64,000 nucleotides of DNA, from contig NZ_JAACYI010000002.1 of the NCBI RefSeq assembly GCF_009996735.1, forward strand, positions 62,001 to 126,000, read 5' to 3'. Below, in pieces: positions 1 to 7,957 of this stretch; the first letter of the stretch is position 1, and the number at the start of each line of letters is the position of its first letter. This DNA is from Cellulomonas sp. APG4 (GTDB lineage: Bacteria; Actinomycetota; Actinomycetes; Actinomycetales; Cellulomonadaceae). Below the pieces are notes generated by a model. It worked only from the letters and a program-made list of their open reading frames with translations, was not told where the DNA came from and ran no database searches. Made by a program: the position numbers and the translations under genes.

Positions 1-43
1 GACACGTCGCGCGACTCGCGCGAGACGGACGGAGGCCCCACAG

Positions 44-1498
44 GTGCGGAACCGACCTGCAGCGATCCCCCGGACGCGCACGAGCGCGTTCCGCCCACCG
101 CCGCGCCGGGGCCTGCGCGGCCTCGTGCTGGCCGCCGTCGGGCTGCTCACGGTCCTCGTGACGGCGGCCCCCGCGGGCGCGACCACGCAGGAGTGCACGC
201 CGGGGGCGGAGAACGGCTGCATCGGAGGGACCCTGCGCACGTCGGCGGGTGAGCCCGCGGTCGGCGTGGCCCTCGAGGCGACCGGCCCGGGCGAGACGGC
301 CGAGACGACGTCGGGCGACGACGGCCGCTGGTCGATCTCCGTGAGCGAGCCGGGCGACTGGACGGTCACGCTCGACGAGGCGACCCTCCCCGACGGAGAG
401 ACGCTGCGGGACCCGGCCGCCAACCCGCGCACGGTGACGGTGACCCTCGGCTCCACGTCGGCGGCGCTGTTCCCGCTCGGCGAGCCCGCGCCCGCGGCAC
501 CGGCGGACGAGCCGACGTCGGACGTCGACGCCGGAGGGGACGCCGCACCGGGTGCGGGTGGGGACGAGCCCGGGCTGGACACCGCGGTGCCCGGGAGCGC
601 GAGCGGGGGCGGCTTCACATGGGCGCGGTTCGCGCAGCAGGCGACGGCCGGCCTCGTCTTCGGGACGCTGCTCGCCCTCGCGTCGGTCGGTCTCTCCCTG
701 ATCTTCGGCACCACGGGGCTGAGCAACTTCTCGCACGGCGAGCTCGTGACCCTCGGTGGGATCAGCGCGTACGTCTTCACCCAGGTCGTGGGACTCCCGC
801 TGGTCGTCTCGGCGGTGCTCGCCGTCGTCGTCGGCGGTGCGGCGGGACTGCTCCAGGACGTCGGCATCTGGCGGCCGCTGCGCCGTCGTCGCATCGGCCT
901 GACGCAGCAGCTCATCGTGACCATCGGCCTCGCGATCACGATGCAGTACCTCTACCAGTTCTTCCTCGGCGGGAACTCGCTGCGGATCGTCCGCACCAAC
1001 CCGTCCACGGTGAACCTCGGGTCCGTGTTCATCACCCAGCAGTCCCTGTGGTCGCTCCTCATCGGCGTGGTCGTGCTGGGCGGCGTCTCGTACTTCCTCA
1101 TCGCGACCCGCACGGGCCGCGCCACGCGCGCGGTCTCGGACAACCCCGCGCTGGCCGCGGCCTCGGGCATCGACGTCGACAGGATCATCCGGCTCGTGTG
1201 GGTCGCGGGAGCCGCGCTCGCGGCGCTCGGCGGCGTGCTCATGGGCCTCTACCTCAACGCGACCGCGTGGAACATGGGCACGACGCTGCTCCTGCTCATG
1301 TTCGCCGCCGTCACGCTCGGGGGCCTCGGGACGGCCTTCGGAGCGCTCGCCGGTTCGATCGTGATCGGCCTCGTCGTCGAGCTCTCGAACCTCGTCATCC
1401 CGTCGGACATGCGTTACGCAGGCGCGCTGGTGATCCTCATCCTCGTGCTGCTGCTGCGCCCCCAAGGCATCCTCGGCCGCGCCGAGCGGGTCGGGTAA
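44..1498 (+). CDS. livH: Branched-chain amino acid ABC transporter permease (LivH type) with an exported N-terminal domain
   Basis: The C-terminal half (from about residue 195) is a LivH permease with about eight hydrophobic segments and the family-like stretch beginning LIFGTTGLSNFSHGEL; it would form the membrane channel with LivM. Unlike classic LivH (about 300 aa), this 484-aa protein starts with an apparent signal peptide (residues 1-46), a domain of about 90 residues resembling a carboxypeptidase-regulatory or Ig-like fold with two cysteines (about residues 50 and 58), and an Ala/Pro/Asp-rich linker (about 145-190). The GTG start at 44 has GGAGG 8 nt upstream (31-35). It is the first gene of livHMGF, and livM begins 10 nt after its stop. 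Permease function is known from the family; the role of the extra domain is unknown. Confidence 0.9.
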   Translation: MRNRPAAIPRTRTSAFRPPPRRGLRGLVLAAVGLLTVLVTAAPAGATTQECTPGAENGCIGGTLRTSAGEPAVGVALEATGPGETAETTSGDDGRWSISVSEPGDWTVTLDEATLPDGETLRDPAANPRTVTVTLGSTSAALFPLGEPAPAAPADEPTSDVDAGGDAAPGAGGDEPGLDTAVPGSASGGGFTWARFAQQATAGLVFGTLLALASVGLSLIFGTTGLSNFSHGELVTLGGISAYVFTQVVGLPLVVSAVLAVVVGGAAGLLQDVGIWRPLRRRRIGLTQQLIVTIGLAITMQYLYQFFLGGNSLRIVRTNPSTVNLGSVFITQQSLWSLLIGVVVLGGVSYFLIATRTGRATRAVSDNPALAAASGIDVDRIIRLVWVAGAALAALGGVLMGLYLNATAWNMGTTLLLLMFAAVTLGGLGTAFGALAGSIVIGLVVELSNLVIPSDMRYAGALVILILVLLLRPQGILGRAERVG

Positions 1499-1508
1499 CG
1501 GAGGAACC

Positions 1509-2495
1509 ATGGACTGGGAACGCATCCTGACCAACGTCGCGGGCGAGGTCTTCGCCCCCACGACGGCCGCCTACGCGCTCGCCGCCATCGGCCTCAACAT
1601 CCACTTCGGGCTCACGGGGCTGCTCAACTTCGGCCAGGCCGGCTTCATGCTCCTGGGCGCCTACGGTTTCGCGATCTCGACGATCGCCGGGTACCCCGTG
1701 TGGGCCGCGGTGCTCGTGGCACTCGCCTGCTCGGCGATCTTCGCGCTCATCCTCGGCATCCCGACGCTCAAGCTGCGCGGCGACTACCTGGCGATCGTGA
1801 CGATCGCGGCCGCCGAGATCGTCCGCATCATCGGTCGTTCGACCGCCCTGACCGACGTCACGGGCGCCTCGTCGGGTCTCCGTGGCGACAGCTACAAGGA
1901 GACCTTCACGGCGCTCTCGCCGTTCGGTGACGGGTCCACGACGCTCGGCCCGTTCACCTACTCCAACAGCTCGTCGAACAGCTGGTGGATCCGCGTGGTC
2001 GGCTGGGTGCTCGTCGCGATCGCGTGCGTGCTGGTGTGGCGCCTGCTCAACAGCCCGTGGGGCCGCGTGCTGAAGGGGATCCGCGAGGACGAGGACGCGG
2101 TGCGCTCGCTCGGCAAGAACGTCTACAGCTACAAGATGCAGGCCCTCGTGCTCGGCGGGGCGATCGGCTCGCTCGCCGGCATCGTCTACGTGCTGCCACG
2201 AGCCGTCCAGCCCGACTCGATGGGACGCCCGATGACGTTCTGGGTCTGGACCATCCTGCTGCTCGGCGGAGCTGCGACGGTCTTCGGGCCCGTCCTCGGC
2301 TCGATGGTCTTCTGGGCCGCGCTCATGCTCATCAAGACGGTCGGCCGCGAGGTCATCCCGACGACCGTGATGTCGAGCGCCCAGATCGAGCAGTTCGGTC
2401 AGATCGTCGTCGGTGTCACGCTGATGCTGCTGGTGATCTTCCGACCACAGGGGATGCTCGGCGACAAGAAGGAGCTGGCGATCAATGTCCGCTGA
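1509..2495 (+). CDS. livM: Branched-chain amino acid ABC transporter permease LivM
   Basis: A 328-aa polytopic membrane protein of the LivM family, the second permease subunit of the branched-chain amino acid (or related amide) importer. The N-terminal part contains the family-like GLNIHFGLTGLLNFGQAGF stretch, followed by repeated hydrophobic segments and a cytoplasmic loop near residue 195 (GIREDEDAVRSLGKN) that normally contacts the ATPases. GGAGG (1500-1504) lies 4 nt before the ATG and overlaps the end of livH. The last 11 nt overlap livG, so translation is probably coupled. The exact substrate cannot be read from sequence; urea or short amides are possible alternatives for some LivM proteins. 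Confidence 0.92.
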   Translation: MDWERILTNVAGEVFAPTTAAYALAAIGLNIHFGLTGLLNFGQAGFMLLGAYGFAISTIAGYPVWAAVLVALACSAIFALILGIPTLKLRGDYLAIVTIAAAEIVRIIGRSTALTDVTGASSGLRGDSYKETFTALSPFGDGSTTLGPFTYSNSSSNSWWIRVVGWVLVAIACVLVWRLLNSPWGRVLKGIREDEDAVRSLGKNVYSYKMQALVLGGAIGSLAGIVYVLPRAVQPDSMGRPMTFWVWTILLLGGAATVFGPVLGSMVFWAALMLIKTVGREVIPTTVMSSAQIEQFGQIVVGVTLMLLVIFRPQGMLGDKKELAINVR

Positions 2496-3399
2496 GACGA
2501 CGGCTCTCGCCGGGGTCGAGCACCGGCCCGGGGCGCCCAAGCCCGACCCGATCCTCGTGGCCGACGGCGTGGTGCGAAGGTTCGGCGGGATGACCGCCGT
2601 GGACGTCGACCACCTCGAGGTCCAGCGCGGCGCGATCACCGCGCTCATCGGCCCCAACGGCGCGGGCAAGACGACGCTCTTCAACCTGCTCACGGGCTTC
2701 GACCAGCCCCAGGAGGGCCGCTGGTCCTTCGAGGGACGCTCGCTCGGGGGTGTGTCTGCCGCCCGGGTGTCGCGGAGCGGCATGGTGCGCACCTTCCAGC
2801 TCACCAAGGCGCTCAGCCGCATGACGGTGATGGAGAACATGCGCCTGGGCGCGCGCGACCAGCCCGGCGAGAACATCCTCGCCGCGCTCGTCCCCCCGGT
2901 GTGGCGCTCGCGCGAGCGCGCGATCACCGGGAAGGCGGAGCACCTGCTCGAGCGCTTCAAGCTGCTCGACAAGAAGGACGACTTCGCCGGGAGCCTCTCG
3001 GGCGGCCAGCGCAAGCTCCTCGAGATGGCGAGGGCGCTCATGAGCGACCCGACGATGGTGATGCTCGACGAGCCGATGGCGGGGGTGAACCCCGCGCTCA
3101 CCCAGTCGCTCCTCGGCCACATCCAGTCGCTGCGCGACGAGGGCACGACCGTCCTGTTCGTCGAGCACGACATGCACATGGTGCGTCACATCTCCGACTG
3201 GGTGGCGGTCATGGCGGAGGGACGCCTCGTGGCGGAGGGGCCGCCGACGACGGTCATGGCCGACCCGGCCGTGGTCGACGCCTACCTGGGTGCGCACCAC
3301 GACACGGACCTCGGCGACGACAGCCTCCTCGACGACGAGTACACGCATCAGCTCGAGGCCGAGGAACGCGCCGAGGACGAGCGGAAGGACCACCGATGA
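2485..3399 (+). CDS. livG: Branched-chain amino acid ABC transporter ATPase LivG
   Basis: A 304-aa ABC ATPase with Walker A GPNGAGKTT, signature LSGGQ, Walker B VMLDEPMAG and the LivG-type switch region FVEHDM. It energises the LivH/LivM channel from the cytoplasm as a heterodimer with LivF. LivG proteins are usually about 255 aa; this one has a charged, acidic C-terminal tail of roughly 35 residues (DDSLLDDEY onward) and an N-terminal extension of about 20 residues. The ATG lies inside the end of livM (11-nt overlap), and the stop overlaps the livF start as ATGA. Confidence 0.93.
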   Translation: MSAETTALAGVEHRPGAPKPDPILVADGVVRRFGGMTAVDVDHLEVQRGAITALIGPNGAGKTTLFNLLTGFDQPQEGRWSFEGRSLGGVSAARVSRSGMVRTFQLTKALSRMTVMENMRLGARDQPGENILAALVPPVWRSRERAITGKAEHLLERFKLLDKKDDFAGSLSGGQRKLLEMARALMSDPTMVMLDEPMAGVNPALTQSLLGHIQSLRDEGTTVLFVEHDMHMVRHISDWVAVMAEGRLVAEGPPTTVMADPAVVDAYLGAHHDTDLGDDSLLDDEYTHQLEAEERAEDERKDHR

Positions 3400-4220
3400 G
3401 CACGAGTCCCGCCACCGCCACGAGGCCCACACCCACCGGCGAACCGCTGCTCCGCGCGAGCGAGCTCGTCGCGGGCTACCTGCCCGGGGTCAACATCCTC
3501 AACGGCTGCGACCTCGACCTGTACCCGGGCGAGCTCATCGGCATCATCGGCCCCAACGGAGCCGGGAAGTCGACGCTCCTCAAGGCGCTCTTCGGCCTCG
3601 TCACGGTGCGCTCGGGCTCCGTGACGCTCGAGGGCCGGGACATCACGAACGAGCGGGCCGACTCCCTCGTCCACCGTGGCGTCGGCTTCGTCCCGCAGAA
3701 CAACAACGTGTTCCCCTCCCTCACCATCGAGGAGAACCTGCAGATGGGCAGCTTCCAGGCGCCCAGGACGTTCGCAGAACGCTTCGAGGAGATCGTCGAC
3801 CTCTTCCCGACGCTCGGCGACCGACGCCGTCAGCGCGCCGGCTCGCTCTCGGGCGGGGAACGTCAGATGGTGGCCATGGCGCGCGCCCTGATGATGAAGC
3901 CGTCGGTGCTGCTGCTCGACGAGCCTTCGGCGGGCCTGTCCCCCGTGCGCCAGGACGAGACCTTCCTGCGCACCCGCCGGATCAACCGGACCGGCGTGTC
4001 GATCATCATGGTCGAGCAGAACGCGCGGCGGTGCCTGCAGATCTGCGACCGGGGCTACGTGCTCGACCAGGGCCGCAACGCCTACACCGCGTCCGGGCGC
4101 GAGCTGATGAACGACCCGAAGGTCATCGAGCTCTACCTCGGCACGCTCGCCGCCGACCAGGAGAAGGCCGCAGCGCAGGAGAAGGGCTCCGGGGACGGCG
4201 TGGCACCGGCCGCTCCCTGA
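3396..4220 (+). CDS. livF: Branched-chain amino acid ABC transporter ATPase LivF
   Basis: A 274-aa ABC ATPase with Walker A GPNGAGKST, signature LSGGE, Walker B VLLLDEPSAG and the LivF-type switch IIMVEQNA. It pairs with LivG on the liv permeases. The ATG overlaps the livG stop (ATGA), which fixes the start; longer upstream open frame is only the shadow of livG. The tail after about residue 250 is rich in Ala, Glu and Lys and probably disordered. It is the last gene of the plus-strand operon and is followed by a strong bidirectional hairpin shared with the convergent livK. Confidence 0.93.
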   Translation: MSTSPATATRPTPTGEPLLRASELVAGYLPGVNILNGCDLDLYPGELIGIIGPNGAGKSTLLKALFGLVTVRSGSVTLEGRDITNERADSLVHRGVGFVPQNNNVFPSLTIEENLQMGSFQAPRTFAERFEEIVDLFPTLGDRRRQRAGSLSGGERQMVAMARALMMKPSVLLLDEPSAGLSPVRQDETFLRTRRINRTGVSIIMVEQNARRCLQICDRGYVLDQGRNAYTASGRELMNDPKVIELYLGTLAADQEKAAAQEKGSGDGVAPAAP

Positions 4221-4238
4221 GGTGCCCCCTCGACGCGA

Positions 4239-4275
4239 CGAGGGCCCGGCCGGACGTCGTCCGGCCGGGCCCTCG
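4239..4275. terminator. Bidirectional hairpin terminator between livF and livK
   Basis: Two perfect 16-nt inverted arms (4239-4254 and 4260-4275) enclose a 5-nt loop, CGTCG. There is no long T-run, as is common in GC-rich actinobacteria. It lies in the 69-bp gap between two convergent genes and can serve both. Confidence 0.85.
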
Positions 4276-4289
4276 TTCGTCAGGCAGGG

Positions 4290-5561
4290 TCAGCCGACCT
4301 CGCCGAACTCCTCCTTGACCCACGTGTACGTGTTGTCGGCGTTGAACTGGTAGATGCCGACGTACGCGGACGACGGGTCGTTGTCCTCGTTGAACGGACC
4401 GGCGCCCGAGACCGTCTGGTAGTTGATCTCCTCACCGCTCTCGAGCAGCTCGACGCACTCGGCGAAGCCCGAGCACTCCGTGCCGCCCTCGGCGCCCGAG
4501 ACCGCCGCCAGGTTCTCCTGGATGGTCGGCCCGTCGACGCCCTCGCCACGCACGGCCGCCAGGGCCGCCAGCATGACGGCGTCGTACGACTCCGCCGCGT
4601 ACGCGAAGTCGGTCAGGTCGGGGTCGATCTCGAGCAGGCGGTCACGGAACTCGCCCTCGGCGTTCGCGCCGGGCAGCGTGCCCTGCGCGCCCTCGAGGGT
4701 GCCGGGCTCGAAGTCGGCGCTGTAGTCCGCGAGGTTGCCGTCGACGAAGTACAGCTTGGACGTGTCGAAGCCCGCCGCGGCGAGCTGCGGGACGATCAGC
4801 TTCGTCTGGTCGAACGCGATGAGGACGATCGCGTCGGGGTTGGTCGCGACCGCGGCGGTCACGGCCGACGGGATCACGTCGTCCGACGCCGGGTCGAACT
4901 CCTCACCCGGGTTGCCGTAGGTGATCGTGCCGCCCGCGTCCTCGATGGTCTGCTTCGCGACGTCGCGCAGCGTCGTCCCGTAGTCGTCGTTGAAGACGAG
5001 GAACGCGACGTTCGCGTGGCCGTCGTTGAGGATGAGGTTGCCGAGCGCCGAGCCCTGGACCAGGTCCGACGGCGCCGTGCGGAAGTAGTAGTCGCTGTAC
5101 CCGCTCAGCTTCGTCGAGGTGTTGGCCGGCGAGATCTGCACGACCTCGGCCCCCGTGATGTCGTCGACCACGTTGAGGGTCACGGACGACGACGCCGCAC
5201 CCACGACGACCTGGGCGCCCTGGCTCAGCAGGTCCGTGACGGACTGCGTCGCAACCTCGGCGTTGTCCGCGTCGGAGGAGTCGGTGTGGACGATCTTGAC
5301 GTCCTGACCGAGCACGCCACCGTTCTCGTTGATCTCCTCACCCGCGAGGTCGACCCCCGCGATCTCGGGCGGGCCGAGGAACGCGAGCGAACCGGTCTGT
5401 GGCAGGAGCGAGCCGACGATCAGCTGCTCGCCGCCTCCCCCGTCACCGTCGGCGTCGCCACCTGCGTCACCGTTGTCCGCGTCGCCGCTGCACGCGGTGA
5501 GGACGAGTGCGACGGCACCGGCGAGCGCTGCTGCCCGGGCCGCGTGGGTCGATCTCTTCAT
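4290..5561 (-). CDS. livK: Branched-chain amino acid ABC transporter substrate-binding lipoprotein
   Basis: A 423-aa periplasmic-binding-type lipoprotein. The signal peptide ends in the lipobox LTAC with the lipidated Cys at residue 24, followed by a Ser/Gly/Asp-rich spacer and a type I binding fold (Peripla_BP_6-like: LIVGSLLPQTG, then ALAAVRGEG near the C-terminus). It should capture the substrate outside the membrane and deliver it to LivHMGF. It is encoded on the opposite strand, convergent with livHMGF, so binding protein and transporter are separately promoted. AAGGAG (5575-5570) lies 8 nt before the ATG. A DevR-like dyad is found 40 nt upstream. Confidence 0.92.
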   Translation of the reverse strand: MKRSTHAARAAALAGAVALVLTACSGDADNGDAGGDADGDGGGGEQLIVGSLLPQTGSLAFLGPPEIAGVDLAGEEINENGGVLGQDVKIVHTDSSDADNAEVATQSVTDLLSQGAQVVVGAASSSVTLNVVDDITGAEVVQISPANTSTKLSGYSDYYFRTAPSDLVQGSALGNLILNDGHANVAFLVFNDDYGTTLRDVAKQTIEDAGGTITYGNPGEEFDPASDDVIPSAVTAAVATNPDAIVLIAFDQTKLIVPQLAAAGFDTSKLYFVDGNLADYSADFEPGTLEGAQGTLPGANAEGEFRDRLLEIDPDLTDFAYAAESYDAVMLAALAAVRGEGVDGPTIQENLAAVSGAEGGTECSGFAECVELLESGEEINYQTVSGAGPFNEDNDPSSAYVGIYQFNADNTYTWVKEEFGEVG

Positions 5562-5598
5562 GCGGGGTACTCCTTAGCTGAGCACGCTGATCTCCCGC

Positions 5599-5618
5599 AC
5601 CGGGACCTTTGTCCCGGT
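5599..5618. promoter_or_regulatory. Dyad in livK 5' region resembling a DevR/DosR box
   Basis: The sequence ACCGGGACCTTTGTCCCGGT is a perfect inverted repeat (8-nt arms, CTTT centre). Its core GGGAC-N4-GTCCC matches the spacing and half-sites of the mycobacterial DevR/DosR dormancy box (GGGACTWWAGTCCC). It lies 38 nt upstream of the livK ATG. An RNA hairpin in the leader is an alternative reading. I could not place the livK -10 with confidence, so activator versus repressor position is open. Confidence 0.5.
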
Positions 5619-5802
5619 CAGGGACTGTGCGCAGCAACGTACCCCGCCCGTGTGTCCGGAGTGTGACATAAGCGGTCTCACGCCCGGTCGTTGCCGAGTT
5701 GTGACCAAACGCGGCCTCCGTCGACCGGATCACGACGGGAACGGCAGCATCCGGGCGGATCAGCGCGGTATCCGTCGCGAGAACGCGTCGCGACGACGGC
5801 CG

Positions 5803-6480
5803 TCAGGACCCGCCGACCTGCTCGATGACGGCGTCGGCGACCTCGCGCATGGTCAGACGTCGGTCCATGGACGTCTTCTGGATCCAGCGGAACGACTCGG
5901 GCTCCGTGAGCCCCATCTTGGTCATCAGGAGCCCCTTGGCGCGGTCCACGCGCTTGCGGGTCTCGAACCGGTCCGCGAGATCGGCCACCTCGGCCTCGAG
6001 CGCGGTGATCTGGCTGTAGCGCGACATCGCGATCTCGACCGCGGGAAGCAGGTCGGCCGGCGTGAAGGGCTTGACGACGTAGGCCATCGCACCCGCGTCG
6101 CGCGCACGCTCGACGAGCTCGGTCTGCGAGAAGGCCGTCAGCAGCACCACGGGCGCCGCGTGCTCCTTGACGATCTTCTCCGCCGCCGAGATGCCGTCCA
6201 TCACCGGCATCTTCACGTCCATGACGACGACGTCGGGCGTGAGCTCGACCGCGAGCTGCACGGCCGTCTCACCGTCCCCGGCCTCACCGACGACGTCGAA
6301 GCCGGCCTCGCGCAGGGTCTCGACGACGTCCATGCGGATGAGCGCCTCGTCCTCGGCCACGACCGCACGTCGCGCCGGACGCGCCGCCTTGGGCTCCTCC
6401 GGCGCCTCGGTGGGGGTCTCGCTGAGCCCACCGAGGGGCAGGTCGAGCTCGGGGCTCTTCGGGGCGTCGCTCTCGGTCAC
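5803..6480 (-). CDS. pdtaR: ANTAR-domain response regulator, PdtaR-like
   Basis: A 225-aa response regulator: a disordered acidic N-terminus (1-38), a receiver domain (about 39-155) with acidic pocket VAEDEA and phosphoacceptor D88 in VVMDVKMP, and a C-terminal ANTAR domain (about 160-222) with the typical VDRAKGLLM and SFRWIQKTSM segments. ANTAR proteins bind paired RNA hairpins and prevent transcription termination; in mycobacteria PdtaR is the partner of the kinase PdtaS. No kinase gene is adjacent. The GTG start at 6480 is preferred because a -10-like TAGGCT (6493-6488) ends 7 nt upstream, implying a leaderless transcript; longer in-frame extensions run over the tRNA and are unlikely. Confidence 0.9.
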   Translation of the reverse strand: MTESDAPKSPELDLPLGGLSETPTEAPEEPKAARPARRAVVAEDEALIRMDVVETLREAGFDVVGEAGDGETAVQLAVELTPDVVVMDVKMPVMDGISAAEKIVKEHAAPVVLLTAFSQTELVERARDAGAMAYVVKPFTPADLLPAVEIAMSRYSQITALEAEVADLADRFETRKRVDRAKGLLMTKMGLTEPESFRWIQKTSMDRRLTMREVADAVIEQVGGS

Positions 6481-6487
6481 GGGCGTT

Positions 6488-6493
6488 AGCCTA
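6488..6493 (-). promoter_or_regulatory. -10 hexamer TAGGCT of a leaderless pdtaR promoter
   Basis: TAGGCT is followed by 7 nt and then the GTG start of the ANTAR regulator. No Shine-Dalgarno sequence is present, so transcription probably starts at the start codon. Confidence 0.55.
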
Positions 6494-6607
6494 GTGCCGA
6501 CGTCGGCCCGCCTGGAACCGCGTCCACCCGCGCGTCGTGCGTGTCGGTGGTCACGTCCGGCTCCGCGCGGCCCGGCGTCGGACGGCGTCGCAGGAGTGCG
6601 CCGTCCG

Positions 6608-6681
6608 GCCCCGATAGCCCAACCGGCAGAGGCGTTCGGCTCAAACCCGATCCAGTGTGGGTTCGAATCCCACTCGGGGCA
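6608..6681 (+). tRNA. tRNA-Leu-like gene, anticodon CAA, short variable loop
   Basis: A full cloverleaf can be folded. The acceptor stem is GCCCCGA (6608-6614) with TCGGGGC (6674-6680), the discriminator is A6681, and no CCA is encoded. U8/A9 are present. The D-arm has a 3-bp stem and the loop AACCGGCAGA with the A20a-G20b-A21 pattern typical of leucine tRNAs. The anticodon loop is CTCAAAC (6640-6646) with anticodon CAA. The T-arm is GTGGG-TTCGAAT-CCCAC (6657-6673). The variable loop is only 5 nt (6652-6656), whereas normal tRNA-Leu is class II with a long variable arm, and the top anticodon-stem pair is U-U. Leucine identity is likely but unusual. Confidence 0.8.
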
Positions 6682-6739
6682 CGTTCCCTTTCCGCTCGAC
6701 GCACTGCGGTGCGCACACCGAAGGTGAGACCTCTCCCCG

Positions 6740-7933
6740 ATGGACGTTCCCTCCTGGGTCTGGGGCCTGACGATCGCCGCGATCGGCGCACTGCTGGCCT
6801 TCGACTTCTTCTTCCACGTCCGCAAGGCCCACGTCCCGACCCTCGGCGAGGCGGCGCGATGGTCGGCCTTCTACGTGGGCGTCGCGATCCTGTTCGGCCT
6901 CGGCGTGCTCGTCCTCGGCGGTGGCGACGCGGGCCAGGAGTACTTCGCCGGCTACATCACCGAGAAGGCGCTGTCGGTCGACAACCTCTTCGTCTTCCTC
7001 ATCATCATGGCGAGCTTCCGCGTGCCGCGTGAGGACCAGCAGAAGGTGCTGCTGTTCGGCATCGTCTTCGCACTCATCGCCCGCTCGGGCTTCATCTTCC
7101 TCGGCGCGGCGCTCATCAACTCGTTCGCGTGGGTGTTCTACCTGTTCGGGCTCGTGCTGCTGATGACCGCGGGCAGCATGCTGCGCAAGGAGAACGAGGA
7201 GGAGCACTCGGCGGACAACTTCGTGATCCGCATCGCACGGCGCGTGTTCCACACCTCCGAGCACTACGACGGCGACAAGCTCTTCACGGTGGTCGACGGC
7301 CGGCGGGTGCTCACCCCGATGCTGCTCGTGATGGTCGCCATCGGCGGCACTGACATCCTCTTTGCCCTCGACTCGATCCCGGCCATCTTCGGCCTCACGC
7401 AGGACGTCTTCATCGTCTTCACGGCCACCGCGTTCTCGCTCATGGGCCTGCGTCAGCTCTTCTTCCTCATCGACGGCCTGCTCGACCGGCTCATCTACCT
7501 CTCCTACGGCCTCGCGGCGATCCTCGGGTTCATCGGCGTCAAGCTCGTCCTCCACGCGCTGCACGAGAACAACGTGCCGTTCATCAACGGTGGCGAGCAC
7601 GTGGACGTCGTCGAGGTCAGCACGCCAGTCTCGCTCTCGGTGATCGTGGGGGTTCTGACGGTCACCGTGATCGCCTCGCTCGTGAGCCCCGCGGGCAAGA
7701 TCCAGAACGCCGTGATGAGCGCACGTCGCCACGCGGGCCTGTACCTCGACCTCGAGTACACCGCCGACCTCTCGGAGCGCGAGCGCGTGTACGCCGAGCT
7801 CGTCGAGGAGGAGCGCGACATCCGCGCCCTCGCCGCGCGCTACCCCGACAAGGTCGTCGTCGACGAGGGCCTCGAGGAGCTCATCGCCTCGGCGCACTCG
7901 GCCCACCGCGAGCACCCCGCGACCTCGACCTGA
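6740..7933 (+). CDS. TerC/Alx-family integral membrane protein
   Basis: A 397-aa membrane protein with about nine hydrophobic segments. The conserved TerC core is visible: EKALSVDNLFVFLIIM (about residues 74-90) and GGTDILFALDSIPAIFGLTQD (about 204-224), with buried acidic residues. A soluble C-terminal region (about 325-397) is rich in Glu/Arg and probably helical. TerC/Alx proteins are linked to manganese export and to metal loading of secreted enzymes; tellurite resistance is the historical name. The short 58-bp gap after the tRNA leaves no room for a yybP-ykoY manganese riboswitch. The start ATG has AAGGTGAG about 12 nt upstream. It converges with prpC with a 24-bp gap. Confidence 0.88.
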   Translation: MDVPSWVWGLTIAAIGALLAFDFFFHVRKAHVPTLGEAARWSAFYVGVAILFGLGVLVLGGGDAGQEYFAGYITEKALSVDNLFVFLIIMASFRVPREDQQKVLLFGIVFALIARSGFIFLGAALINSFAWVFYLFGLVLLMTAGSMLRKENEEEHSADNFVIRIARRVFHTSEHYDGDKLFTVVDGRRVLTPMLLVMVAIGGTDILFALDSIPAIFGLTQDVFIVFTATAFSLMGLRQLFFLIDGLLDRLIYLSYGLAAILGFIGVKLVLHALHENNVPFINGGEHVDVVEVSTPVSLSVIVGVLTVTVIASLVSPAGKIQNAVMSARRHAGLYLDLEYTADLSERERVYAELVEEERDIRALAARYPDKVVVDEGLEELIASAHSAHREHPATST

Positions 7934-7957
7934 GCGGTCGCGGCACGGCGTGCGCGG

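Noticed and set aside
6682-6739. Possible yybP-ykoY manganese riboswitch before the TerC-family gene
   Set aside because: Only 58 nt separate the tRNA from the start codon, too short for the aptamer, and no conserved core is visible.
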